Of a DNA stretch of 64,000 bases, positions 1-7,101 are shown in pieces; within the stretch, counting starts at the first letter, position 1, and every line of letters starts with the position of its first letter. Made by a program: the position numbers and the translations under genes. The notes beneath the pieces were generated by a model. That model worked only from the letters and a program-made list of their open reading frames with translations. It was not told the origin of the DNA and ran no database searches. Source of the stretch: Myxococcus xanthus (lineage in GTDB: Bacteria; Myxococcota; Myxococcia; Myxococcales; Myxococcaceae); contig NZ_FNOH01000022.1 of NCBI RefSeq assembly GCF_900106535.1, positions 1-64,000 on the forward strand, given 5' to 3'.

Positions 1-78
1 GCCACCCGCTATGACAAGACGGCGACGAGCTACCTCGCCGTCCTGCACGTCGCATCCATGCTTCTTTGGCTGCGCTAA
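1..78 (+). CDS. IS5-type transposase, C-terminal end (partial)
   Basis: The frame is open from the left edge and ends in TAA at 76-78. The last 25 residues include RYDKTATSYLAVLHVA followed by a hydrophobic tail ending LWLR, which matches the C-terminal signature I know from IS5-family DDE transposases of the IS427 kind (RYDK, then a hydrophobic helix). The gene body lies outside the window, so I cannot say whether the element is intact. It borders decayed accessory DNA, which fits a mobile element. Confidence 0.75.
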   Translation, partial: ATRYDKTATSYLAVLHVASMLLWLR

Positions 79-81
79 TCA

Positions 82-95
82 GGGACAGCCCCTAG
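82..95. mobile_element. Probable right end of the IS5-type element
   Basis: Four bases after the transposase stop lies GGGACAGCCC (82-91), followed directly by CTAG (92-95). A terminal inverted repeat reading GGGCTGTCCC inward, with a CTAG or TA target duplication, is typical of IS5-family ends. The left end is outside the window, so the pairing cannot be confirmed. Inference from position and sequence only. Confidence 0.45.
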
Positions 96-115
96 AGCGG
101 GTCCGGGTGGGCTGA

Positions 116-244
116 CTAGGCAATCGCCACGTCGAGAATTTCCGGGGCCTCCGTGTTGAACCCGAGCCGTTGAAGGAGCAGGCCGGTCGACACCGGTGGA
201 CATCGAGAGCTGTTGGCAACGCTCGATACCTCACGTGATGGCAT
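116..244 (-). CDS. Possible 42-aa small ORF next to the IS end
   Basis: An ATG at 244 opens a frame ending in TAG at 116-118. Its C-terminal part (TGLLLQRLGFNTEAPEIL) looks protein-like rather than random high-GC translation, but I recognise no family and see no clear ribosome binding site. It begins 21 bases from the IS end, so it may be the 3' remnant of a gene cut by the insertion or a deletion. Low confidence that it is expressed. Confidence 0.2.
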   Translation of the reverse strand: MPSREVSSVANSSRCPPVSTGLLLQRLGFNTEAPEILDVAIA

Positions 245-291
245 CGCCCGCGACCAGGTCCGAGCTGCATCCGCGCATCACGATGCCGAGG

Positions 292-708
292 TCATCGCCG
301 CGTTCGATGAAGAGGGCGTTGGATGATGTCTGGTAGGTCAATGGAAGGGGCATCGTCGCCTTCCTTGGGCTTGCCGCGCCAATCCACCCGAAGGAGCGGC
401 TTGTCCGGCGTCAACGCCCAGTCGATGAGGCGGCGAACGAAGCCGGGGCCCACGGCGGTGGAGTCCCAGGTGGGGACTCGCACTCGAATCCAGCCGCTGC
501 CTGCGTCTGGGAGTCCTGGAAACTCCCGGCCGTGGACGGCCAGGACGCCCTCCTCGGCGGGTTGCTCCAGCGGATACTGGACGTGGAACCGCTTGTCGTC
601 CGCGATGACGTGCAGGACTTTTTCCGGTCCATCCGCTGCGTCCACCCACCAGATGAAGAGGCGGCCTTCCCGGTGGAGCATACGTCGTCCCTTGCTACGC
701 ACGCCCAT
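292..708 (-). CDS. Conserved hypothetical protein, 138 aa
   Basis: The start ATG at 708 is preceded by GAGAGGAGG, a strong ribosome binding site about 8 bases upstream, so this start is well supported. The protein has a basic N-terminus (MGVRSKGRRML), then a Trp- and Val-rich core with WVDAADG and DWRGKP. It resembles small myxobacterial proteins of unknown role; I know no domain for it. The C-terminus (IIQRPLHRTRR) changes in character, so the 3' end may be truncated by the same rearrangement that left the IS and the 42-aa ORF. Upstream lies the relic of an AbiEi gene start and a hairpin repeat. Confidence 0.55.
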   Translation of the reverse strand: MGVRSKGRRMLHREGRLFIWWVDAADGPEKVLHVIADDKRFHVQYPLEQPAEEGVLAVHGREFPGLPDAGSGWIRVRVPTWDSTAVGPGFVRRLIDWALTPDKPLLRVDWRGKPKEGDDAPSIDLPDIIQRPLHRTRR

Positions 709-734
709 CCGCGTTGCCTCCTCTCAAGCCGCAT

Positions 735-755
735 CGGCTGCCCGCGCCGCGCCAT
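735..755 (-). pseudogene. Relic of an AbiEi gene start (7 codons)
   Basis: From ATG at 755 the minus strand reads MARRGQP, matching ARRGQP at the N-terminus of the AbiEi gene at 1788-2357. Ungapped alignment of the 58 bases that include the adjacent hairpin gives about 48 matches, nine of the ten differences being transitions. Identity stops after the proline codon, where the DNA runs into the ribosome binding site of the 138-aa gene. I read it as the stump of a second AbiE cassette. Confidence 0.6.
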
Positions 756-762
756 TCCTACA

Positions 763-793
763 CACGAAACTAAAGTCCAACTCGAGTCTCATG
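763..793. repeat. 31-bp hairpin repeat, diverged copy C
   Basis: This has the same length, central TCCAA and left arm (CACGAAACTAAAG on the plus strand) as the copies at 2359 and 2410. The right arm has drifted (CTCGAGTCTCATG), so the dyad is weaker. It lies 7 bases upstream of the AbiEi start relic on the minus strand, the same layout as copy A at the intact AbiEi gene. Confidence 0.7.
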
Positions 794-972
794 CAAGACA
801 GCCTGCGCAACTGCGCCCGTCCTTCCATCGCTGACGTTGTGCGCGGCCTTGACGGTGGCGCGGGACTCGGAGCGGCCTGCCGCGGCGTGCGGCAGGGTGG
901 CGCCGCCCCGTGTTGGTGGCGGTGGTTCCTGAGCACGACGGTGGCGCGGCTTCAGTCTCGCTCCCGTCGTCG

Positions 973-1347
973 TTACGGCTCGTCGTCGAGGTCTTCGAGT
1001 TGCCCGGCTGCAACGTCGCGGTAGAAGGGCACCACTTCTTCGGCGAGCACCTCTCTCATTTCCTGGCGGGCGCTGTCGAAGTCACCCGCGCGCTTATGCT
1101 GGTACATGCGGTGAAGCGCACGCATCAGGCGCCAGGAGCCATCCTTGATTCGGCGCATGGCTTCCCGCAGAAGTTCCGTTGCGCCCGCTTGGGTCTGTAG
1201 CGCGGTGTCCGCGTCGCTGATGGCAACCTCTCGCGCGGTGCGCCTGAGCAAGCTCCGCACGTCATCCGTCAACTCCAGCGGGATGCCTTGGTTCAACACG
1301 CCATGTGCGAGGGCGCGCACCGGGTCCCAGTCGGGGCTGTCGTCCAT
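973..1347 (-). CDS. DUSAM domain-containing protein
   Basis: The 124-aa protein starts MDDSPDWDPVRALAHGVL. It shows the layout I know for DUSAM (domain of unknown function in Stigmatella and Myxococcus): an LxDDVRSLLRRTAREVAI segment, a middle ALQTQAGATELLREAMRRI, and the C-terminal AVPFYR-like motif here EVVPFYRDVAAGQLEDL. It is all-helical and soluble, with function unknown. The start is fixed by a TAATG junction: the TAA of the upstream Cys-rich frame (1347-1349) shares a base with this ATG, which suggests translational coupling. Confidence 0.85.
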   Translation of the reverse strand: MDDSPDWDPVRALAHGVLNQGIPLELTDDVRSLLRRTAREVAISDADTALQTQAGATELLREAMRRIKDGSWRLMRALHRMYQHKRAGDFDSARQEMREVLAEEVVPFYRDVAAGQLEDLDDEP

Positions 1348-1719
1348 TACTTCCTCCGCGTCTTTCTTCCGGGCTTGCACATCGACACGGGCCACTCTTC
1401 TTGGGCCTCGCAGCGGCGTAGGCACTCGTAGCAAGGGCCCGTCCACCCAGGCTCCGTCTTGCAGTCGCCGTAGAACCGAATGCACTCGCGCCGCCATTCG
1501 GGAAGGTCCCCGTTGTGGGCGTCGTCCCAGATGACGGGTGCCTCTTCTTCCTTGGCGGCCTCGTCCATGGCTGTCTTGACGCCTGCCATGTACATGGCGG
1601 CTTCGCTCGCCGTGAGGCCGCACGCTTCGGGGACGCCAGGGTTGCGCTGGATGCAGCACGACACGGTGTCAGAGCAGGTCGCGAGCGCGTACGCATCGCG
1701 ACGGCTGGCGGTGCCGGTG
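1347..1719 (-). pseudogene. 5'-truncated gene for a Cys-rich myxobacterial protein
   Basis: The frame reads ATGTASRRDAYALATC, then CCIQRNPGVPEACGL, and continues with repeated CxxC-like pairs (YECLRRCEAQEEW) to a TAA at 1347-1349. This looks like the C-terminal domain of a longer secreted or lipoprotein family of Myxococcus. Going upstream there is no ATG with a ribosome binding site. The only in-frame start is GTG at 1664, inside the domain, and the frame opens back to the AbiEi stop codon at 1788. The sequence before about 1720 is instead the 5' end of abiEii in another frame. The 5' part was therefore probably lost in a deletion. Expression from GTG 1664 (105 aa) cannot be excluded. Confidence 0.55.
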
Positions 1720-1776
1720 GCGCTGTTCGAGCGCGTGCTTGAAGCCCGCGGCGTTCGTGTACCTGCGAGGGGGCAT
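1669..1776 (-). pseudogene. Truncated AbiEii-type toxin gene (5' end only)
   Basis: ATG at 1776 lies 11 bases after the AbiEi stop, the normal position for abiEii. The first 19 codons read MPPRRYTNAAGFKHALEQR, which matches the N-terminus of AbiEii/AbiGii nucleotidyltransferase toxins as I recall them from Myxococcus. Afterwards the frame becomes unrelated and stops at 1669, giving 35 residues instead of roughly 250-300. All catalytic motifs of the nucleotidyltransferase fold are missing, so no active toxin can be made. Confidence 0.7.
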
Positions 1777-1787
1777 GCGGAGGCGTC

Positions 1788-2357
1788 CTAGGGACGTTGG
1801 GCCGCACTCTGAATACCCGCCAGGTCTGACGTGAGAATGAGCCCGCGTGACAGGGCCTGCGCGATGGCCTGATTCAGCAGGTCGGGTGAGACCTGCGCCG
1901 CTGCGCAGTCCAGCAGCGTTCTGCGCGGCGAAGTCCCTGGGATGGGACCGAACCAGACGCGCTCCGTTTCGCCAACGTCGGCATGGTGGAGCACGGTGCC
2001 CGCGGGGGCGCGGAACCGGCGTTGTCTCCACGCGGCTGGCAGCGTCAGGTGCATCCGTGAAGGCAGGACGTCCGACAGGTTGTGGAGCGCCAGGGCCGTC
2101 TGGTGGGAGAACACACCTTGCTGCTCGGACCAGAGCCAGACGGCGACCAAGTCCTCATGCTCACCGGCCGGAAAATGCACCAGCCGGTAGATGCCACGGC
2201 GCACACGGTGGAACCTCCCGGCCCCCACATGGTGGGCGAGCACCTGCGGCGAATACCCCGCCTCCAGTGCCTGCTGCGCCGTGAACAGGCCCGATTGCCC
2301 CGCGACGATGTCGAAGAGCCGGTCCCAATCTGGCTGGCCGCGTCGTGCCGTTCCCAC
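1788..2357 (-). CDS. AbiEi-family antitoxin / transcriptional regulator
   Basis: This 189-aa protein has the AbiEi antitoxin layout: an N-terminal winged-helix domain (GLFTAQQALEAGYSPQVLAHH, then VRRGIYRL) followed by a C-terminal antitoxin domain (SHQTALALHNLSDVLPS, LHHADV, RTLLDC). AbiEi proteins repress their own operon and neutralise AbiEii nucleotidyltransferase toxins in type IV toxin-antitoxin or abortive-infection systems. Here the partner is truncated, so this is an orphan antitoxin. The start is GTG at 2357. The codon at 2349-2351, where a related relic has ATG, is ACG. The hairpin repeat ends within two bases of the GTG, so the start is embedded beside a strong dyad. Confidence 0.8.
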   Translation of the reverse strand: MGTARRGQPDWDRLFDIVAGQSGLFTAQQALEAGYSPQVLAHHVGAGRFHRVRRGIYRLVHFPAGEHEDLVAVWLWSEQQGVFSHQTALALHNLSDVLPSRMHLTLPAAWRQRRFRAPAGTVLHHADVGETERVWFGPIPGTSPRRTLLDCAAAQVSPDLLNQAIAQALSRGLILTSDLAGIQSAAQRP

Positions 2358-2358
2358 G

Positions 2359-2389
2359 CACGAAACTAAAGTCCAATTTGAGTTTCGTG
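2359..2389. repeat. 31-bp hairpin repeat, copy A
   Basis: The left arm is CACGAAACTAAAG and the right arm TTTGAGTTTCGTG (plus strand), separated by TCCAA. One arm position is mismatched, and flanking G and C extend the pairing by one. It abuts the GTG start of the AbiEi gene, so it could form a hairpin in the 5' leader or act as an operator. Two further copies lie at 2410-2440 and 763-793. Confidence 0.85.
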
Positions 2390-2409
2390 CAAGTCGCCAC
2401 GCTCGACTG

Positions 2410-2440
2410 CACGAAACTCAAGTCCAACTTGAGTTTCGTG
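2410..2440. repeat. 31-bp hairpin repeat, copy B (perfect dyad)
   Basis: The arms CACGAAACTCAAG and CTTGAGTTTCGTG are perfect reverse complements around TCCAA. It lies between epsU (ends 2452) and copy A, 20 bases from copy A. It could act as a terminator-like hairpin after epsU, although no T-tract follows on either strand, or as a second operator half for the AbiEi gene. Confidence 0.85.
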
Positions 2441-2451
2441 TACGCCGCCCG

Positions 2452-3696
2452 CTACCGGTTCTCGCCCTCACGCGAGGTCCGCACCCACTCGCCGCGCTTC
2501 TCCGCGCCGGGGCCGCGCAGCATGAGCCACACCTTCCACACCACGTAGACAGGCGCCCAGGCCAGGTCCAGCAGGCCGCGAACGCCCACGCCAGACACCC
2601 ACCAGCCGCGCAGGACATACGCCCCCAGGCTGGCCACGCTGAAGCCCGCCACGCCCAGCGCCCATGGCATCGGGTTGTGGGACCACCAGGCGAACGCCCC
2701 GGCCATCACCGCGCAACCCACCGCCGCCAGCACCAACTGGCTCAGCGGCGGCACCAGCACGTCCATGGCGATGTCCAACAGCGTGCCATCCCTCTTCCGC
2801 AGGCCGTCCTTCAGCAGCGGCCACCCGTGCAGCTTGCGCATCTGCGCGCGGCCACCCTCCCAGCGCTGACGCTGCGAGCGGCTCTGCTTCTCCGCGGACA
2901 CCATCTCCCCCAGCACGTCCGCCTCCCAGACGTAGTGCACGCGGAAGCCGTTGCGGGCCAGGCGGATGCCGTACTCCAGGTCCTCCACCACGCTGAAGGC
3001 GTCATGCGGCACCTTGGCCAGCGCGTGGTGCGTGAAGCACATGCCGTTGCCGCGCAGGCCGCACGACACGCCCAGGGCCTCGCGGCCCTGTGAGCGCACC
3101 TTGTGGAACATGCCCAGGGCAATGGTCATCAGCCGCGTGCGCCAGGACGCCGTGGGGTTCATCACCCCGTAGTGCGCCTGCATGGCGTGCGCCCCTTCGG
3201 CTCCGGCCTTCGAACCCTCGACACCCTCGATGCGCTTCGCGAAGGCGGTCAGCAGGTTGGGCGACACCACCGTGTCCGCGTCCACCACCACCACCGCCTC
3301 GGCGAAGCCGTCCTGCTGGCTGAACTCGAAGGCGTGGGCCAGCGCGTAGCCCTTGCCCCGCTTCGTCGTGTCCTGCCGCTCCAGGACGAAGGCGCCCGCC
3401 TCGCGCGCCTTCTGCGCCGTCGCGTCGGAACAGTTGTCCGCCACCACGATGATGCGCCGCAGGTGTGCCGGGTAGTCCACCTCGGACAGGTTCTTCACCG
3501 TCCGGGCGATGCCCAGCTCCTCGTTGTGCGCGGGGATGATGATGTCGAACTTCCGCGGCCCGATGCGCGTCGTCGGCGGCTGGGGCCGATAGGAGAGCAG
3601 CGTCAGGGACAGCAGATAGCCACACGCCACCGCCACGGGAAGCTGCGCCACGCACAGCGCCACGTCCAGCCACGTCCACGATGTCACGACATGCAC
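2452..3696 (-). CDS. epsU: Glycosyltransferase family 2 of the eps cluster (EpsU-like)
   Basis: The 414-aa membrane glycosyltransferase has an N-terminal helix (residues about 10-32), a GT2 catalytic core and C-terminal membrane segments. Core motifs are FDIIIPAHNEE, the metal-binding DAD (VVVDADTVVSPN), the acceptor-side VVEDLEYGIRL, and QRQRWEGGR (the QxxRW motif). QxxRW is typical of processive or polysaccharide GT2 enzymes. GTG at 3696 is the start, 15 bases after the epsV stop. Placement at the end of the epsZ-wzx-epsY-epsX-W-V run matches the M. xanthus eps order recalled as MXAN_7415 to 7422. It likely adds a sugar during exopolysaccharide repeat-unit assembly at the inner membrane. 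Confidence 0.85.
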   Translation of the reverse strand: MHVVTSWTWLDVALCVAQLPVAVACGYLLSLTLLSYRPQPPTTRIGPRKFDIIIPAHNEELGIARTVKNLSEVDYPAHLRRIIVVADNCSDATAQKAREAGAFVLERQDTTKRGKGYALAHAFEFSQQDGFAEAVVVVDADTVVSPNLLTAFAKRIEGVEGSKAGAEGAHAMQAHYGVMNPTASWRTRLMTIALGMFHKVRSQGREALGVSCGLRGNGMCFTHHALAKVPHDAFSVVEDLEYGIRLARNGFRVHYVWEADVLGEMVSAEKQSRSQRQRWEGGRAQMRKLHGWPLLKDGLRKRDGTLLDIAMDVLVPPLSQLVLAAVGCAVMAGAFAWWSHNPMPWALGVAGFSVASLGAYVLRGWWVSGVGVRGLLDLAWAPVYVVWKVWLMLRGPGAEKRGEWVRTSREGENR

Positions 3697-3711
3697 CCCC
3701 GAGCGCGCTGT

Positions 3712-5235
3712 TCAGCGCCGCTCCAGCTCCGCCAGCACGGGTAGCTTCAGAATCCGCTCGACCTGCCACTTCTCCAGAATGCGCCGGCGGATGATGTCCA
3801 GCGCCAGCGCCGCGAAGATGCCCATGCCGATTCCGCCCACCACGCCCGCGGCGACGATGAGCTTCACCTTCGGCTTGGACGGCCGCTCCGGGAAGGTAGG
3901 CGGCGACAGGACACTGAAGCGGTGCTTCATGGACGCGCGGGAAATCTCCAGCTCCGTGCGCGCCTGGTCCAACCGCCGCATCTTCTCCTGGTGCCGCATC
4001 ACCAGCATGCGCACCCGGTCCGCCGCCACCGACACCTCCGGGTCATCCGACGTGGCCGGCCCGCCGAACGTCGCGCCGCCCATGGCCGCCGTCGCCAGCC
4101 CGGACTCCAGCTCACCCGGGTCACCGCCGTTGCGCACGTACTCGTTGATGAGCTCCGTCATCTCCGAGCGCAGCGCAATCAACTGCGGCGAATCCTCCTG
4201 GAGCGAGGAGATGCGCTGCTCCAGGTCGGTGATGATGGGGTGCTGCGGCGAATAGATGACGCGCTGCTCGGACAACTGGTTGCGCAGCTCCGTCAGCCGC
4301 CGCGAGCGGAAATCCTCCACGTCGCCAATGGCCCGGCGCTTCGTCTGAATCATGAAGCGCATCTGCGCCAGCAGGTGGTCGGTGTTGATGCCCAGCGCGG
4401 CGTTGGCCGCGGCCGCGGCACCGCCCCGCCGTCCCTTCTTCTCCTCCTCCTTCTTCTGCCGGGCCTCCACGCGCTTCACCGCCGCGTTGAGCTGGCCAAT
4501 GGCCTGCTGGATGCCCGCGGCCTCCTCCACCACCTGCTTCTCCAGGATGGTGATGGCCTCCTGCACCGCGCCCATCTCCGCCGCCTGGCGCATGTCGAGG
4601 AAGTTCTGCTGCGCGGCCTGCACGATGTTGAGCGCCAGCTGCGGGTCGGTCCACTCCACGCCGATGGAGACGGTGCCCGTGCCACCCTCCACGCCGACAA
4701 TCATTGCCTGCTCCAGCATGGCGGTGAGCGCGTCGCGCTTGTCGTCGTCCGACATGGCCACCGGCGGCTTGCGCAGCACCTTCTCCTTCAGCCGGTTCAG
4801 CGGCGAGCGCTGCAGCTCCCAGTACTCCACCAGCTTCGCCTGCGCGACGATGGACTTGAGGTTGTCGTGCTTCATCACCATCTCCCACGCGGCGCGCGTG
4901 GGCTGGTCCGCGTCCACGGGGATGGAGCGCCCGGGGTTGGCCAGCGAGGAGATGATGAAGTTGCGCTGCGTCAGCATCCGCGTCTCCACGCGGTACTTGC
5001 GCGGCATGATTTTGCTGACGCCCACCGCCATGGCGGACACCGCGCCCATCACCACCAGGGCGAGGAACCAGTGCCGCAGCACCGCGTTCTTCAAAAAGAA
5101 GACCGCGTCGATGGCGAAGCCCCAGTCGATGAGGTCCGCGGGCGCGTTCGTCTCCGGGCGCTCCGGAGTGAACGCGGGCCGCGGCGGCACCAACTGGGGG
5201 CGCGGCCCGGGAGCCCCGGGCGCGGGGACCGTCAC
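3712..5235 (-). CDS. epsV: Wzc-type chain-length protein (EpsV/WzcX)
   Basis: The 507-aa polysaccharide co-polymerase has one transmembrane helix near residues 55-75, a long periplasmic coiled-coil region (many Glu/Lys/Gln, about 200-420) and a second helix near 465-485. A Pro-rich stretch (FPERPSKPK) comes just before the last helix, as in Wzz/Wzc proteins. No C-terminal tyrosine-kinase domain (no Walker motif) is present, so this is a kinase-less co-polymerase. It should link Wzy polymerisation to the EpsY export channel. The GTG start at 5235 overlaps the epsW stop (GTGA), indicating translational coupling. Confidence 0.85.
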   Translation of the reverse strand: MTVPAPGAPGPRPQLVPPRPAFTPERPETNAPADLIDWGFAIDAVFFLKNAVLRHWFLALVVMGAVSAMAVGVSKIMPRKYRVETRMLTQRNFIISSLANPGRSIPVDADQPTRAAWEMVMKHDNLKSIVAQAKLVEYWELQRSPLNRLKEKVLRKPPVAMSDDDKRDALTAMLEQAMIVGVEGGTGTVSIGVEWTDPQLALNIVQAAQQNFLDMRQAAEMGAVQEAITILEKQVVEEAAGIQQAIGQLNAAVKRVEARQKKEEEKKGRRGGAAAAANAALGINTDHLLAQMRFMIQTKRRAIGDVEDFRSRRLTELRNQLSEQRVIYSPQHPIITDLEQRISSLQEDSPQLIALRSEMTELINEYVRNGGDPGELESGLATAAMGGATFGGPATSDDPEVSVAADRVRMLVMRHQEKMRRLDQARTELEISRASMKHRFSVLSPPTFPERPSKPKVKLIVAAGVVGGIGMGIFAALALDIIRRRILEKWQVERILKLPVLAELERR

Positions 5236-5636
5236 GGTGCCCTCCTGGCCCCAGTGCTCTTGAGGAGCGACTGCACCCGCCGGGTGAACTCCTCCTGGGT
5301 GAAGGGCTTGCCCAGGTAGCCGTTGGCGCCGGCCTCCTCGGCGTGCGCCTTGTCCTCCGGCAAGTCCCGGGCGCTCACCACCAGCACGGGCACGTCCGCC
5401 ATCGTCGCCGAGCGGCGGATGTGCTCGCAGAGGTCATAGCCGGAGATGTCCGGCAGCGTCAGGTCCAGACACACGAGGTCGGGACGCGCGGCCGTCTCCA
5501 TGTGCTTGAGCGCGGCGCGGCCACTGGGCAGCTCCACGACCTCCTTGAACCCCATGTCCCGCAGGTAGTCGCCCAGCATCTTCCGGAAGAAGGGGGCGTC
5601 CTCCACCAAGAGGACCGTGTGCAGGTCGGACTCCAT
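5232..5636 (-). CDS. epsW: Single-domain response regulator (EpsW)
   Basis: The 134-aa stand-alone receiver domain has the acidic pair VEDAPF at the N-terminus, the phosphoacceptor in LVCLDLTLP (Asp near residue 58), a conserved Ser (VVSARD) and Lys (LGKPF). There is no output domain. It lies inside the eps operon between the 58-aa membrane gene and epsV and overlaps epsV by four bases. It likely transmits a phosphorylation signal to exopolysaccharide synthesis, by a mechanism not visible here. M. xanthus EpsW is known as a receiver protein of this cluster. Confidence 0.85.
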   Translation of the reverse strand: MESDLHTVLLVEDAPFFRKMLGDYLRDMGFKEVVELPSGRAALKHMETAARPDLVCLDLTLPDISGYDLCEHIRRSATMADVPVLVVSARDLPEDKAHAEEAGANGYLGKPFTQEEFTRRVQSLLKSTGARRAP

Positions 5637-5662
5637 CCGTCGTCAACCTTTCTGAAACTCGC

Positions 5663-5839
5663 TCAGCCGAACCCGAGCCGTGGCACCCAGACGAGGACGC
5701 CATACGTGTATGCCGCGTTGAAGAGGACGAACCAGAGGATGGCCTTCTTCAGCCCCCGCATCGGATGCGGATCCCTCGCCGCCTTGGCTGGCAGGGCGAT
5801 GGTGAGGATGAGGACGGACATCAAGATGAGCTTCGCCAT
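5663..5839 (-). CDS. Small two-helix membrane protein within the eps operon
   Basis: This 58-aa protein starts at ATG 5839, 11 bases after the epsX stop. It has a signal-like first helix (MAKLILMSVLILTIALPAKA) and a second hydrophobic segment (AILWFVLFNAAYTYGVLVW). Gene spacing and strand place it in the eps operon between epsX and epsW. I know no function. It may be a small inner-membrane partner of the export complex. The longer in-frame extension upstream overlaps epsX and is unlikely to be used. Confidence 0.7.
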   Translation of the reverse strand: MAKLILMSVLILTIALPAKAARDPHPMRGLKKAILWFVLFNAAYTYGVLVWVPRLGFG

Positions 5840-5850
5840 GGCGCCGGCCC

Positions 5851-7098
5851 TCAGAGAATACCAGTTTGCCGCACGGAGAGGCCCAGCGTTGCGGCCCACG
5901 TCAGCCGGGCCGCCGGCAGTTCGGGCGAGCGGCTCCACGTCCCGCGGAGGTCGGTATCCACGGACACCCACCGTGTGAGAATCCAGGAACCGGTGAAGCC
6001 TCCGGAAAGGATGCTGTCCCCACGACTTCCGCCCACGGCCGCGGCGCCGCCGCCAATGGCGGACACGCGCACGCGGGGCCCCAGGGCCCAGGTCCCCGTC
6101 AGCGTCAGGTCCGCCCGGGGGTAGACGCGCGCCGTGAGCCGGTCCGTGAAGGGGACGAGCCGCAGGTCCGCCCGGCCGTTGAAGTCCGCGGTGCGCGAGG
6201 GAATCCGGTGGCTCACCCCGACATTCAGGTTGGGGAGCAGCTCCGTCCGGGGCGCGTCCAGCGGGCCGGGCTCGGGCTCACCTTCGCCGGGGGGCACGGG
6301 GATGGTGTGCACCACGCTCACGCCCGCTCCGGCCTCCAGGGAGGTGCGCCTGTCCACCCGGTGCCCCCAGGCCTCTCGCAGCGTGACGATGGTGTTGTTC
6401 GCCCCGGTGGAGAAGCGCGCGTAGTTGAAGGCCACGGAGGTGGTGATGGCGCTCAGGGGTGACAGCGCGTGGCTGAGGGACACATCCGCGCGCGGGCCAT
6501 ACTGCATGGGCACCGCTTCGCGGGCGGGCCCGTCCAGGCCGCCGCTGATGGAGAAGCCGCCGGAGCCGGTAAGGTTCCACCGCCGCCCCAGCCAGCCGGT
6601 GTCCGCCGTCAGCGTCGTCGCGGAGGAGAGGAAGTAGACGGTGTCCGCCTGGGGCAGGGGCTGCAGGGGCCCGCCGTTTCCGGGGGGCCGCAGCGGCCCG
6701 TCGGGGGTACCCGGTGTGTCGCCGGGCAGGGAGCCCAGGTCCGTGGTGAGGAGGTTGACGCTGCCCAGCACCAGCTCCTCGGACAGGCGCAGGGACAGGC
6801 CGCGCTCGGGGCGCCACAGGCCGGCCAGGCGGCCCATGTGCTGGATTTCGGTGCGCGCGCGGGCGGTGACTTCGCGCAGGCTGATGCGCGGGGCGTACTC
6901 CACCTGGAGCGCGGTGTTGCCGTCGCGAATTTCCAGGCCCAGGAGCGGGGTGACGTCGGTGTCGCCCGCGACACGGGGGGCCTCGGGGGCGGGGTCCTCG
7001 TTGGAGCGCAGGCGCGAGTCGACGCGCGCGGCCGTGGCGTAGCTGACGGAGGCGGAGGACACCTCCAGCAACGCGACGGTGAGGACCGTCCCCAGCAC
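5851..7098 (-). CDS. epsX: Outer-membrane beta-barrel of exopolysaccharide export (EpsX/WzpX)
   Basis: The 415-aa protein is rich in alternating hydrophobic/polar strands with Gly, Thr, Arg and aromatic residues, ending near a beta-strand (TWAATLGLSVRQTGIL), as outer-membrane barrels do. The N-terminus (MLGTVLTVALLEVSSASVSYA) acts as a signal peptide. Published work describes a barrel partner (WzpX) for the short OPX protein of the M. xanthus EPS pathway, encoded next to it; position and architecture fit. The start is GTG 7098, three bases past the epsY stop. Confidence 0.75.
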   Translation of the reverse strand: MLGTVLTVALLEVSSASVSYATAARVDSRLRSNEDPAPEAPRVAGDTDVTPLLGLEIRDGNTALQVEYAPRISLREVTARARTEIQHMGRLAGLWRPERGLSLRLSEELVLGSVNLLTTDLGSLPGDTPGTPDGPLRPPGNGGPLQPLPQADTVYFLSSATTLTADTGWLGRRWNLTGSGGFSISGGLDGPAREAVPMQYGPRADVSLSHALSPLSAITTSVAFNYARFSTGANNTIVTLREAWGHRVDRRTSLEAGAGVSVVHTIPVPPGEGEPEPGPLDAPRTELLPNLNVGVSHRIPSRTADFNGRADLRLVPFTDRLTARVYPRADLTLTGTWALGPRVRVSAIGGGAAAVGGSRGDSILSGGFTGSWILTRWVSVDTDLRGTWSRSPELPAARLTWAATLGLSVRQTGIL

Positions 7099-7101
7099 GG
7101 G

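Noticed and set aside
2359-2440. Two hairpin repeats considered as a CRISPR array
   Set aside because: Only two adjacent units, each an inverted repeat rather than direct repeats with unique spacers, and no cas genes.
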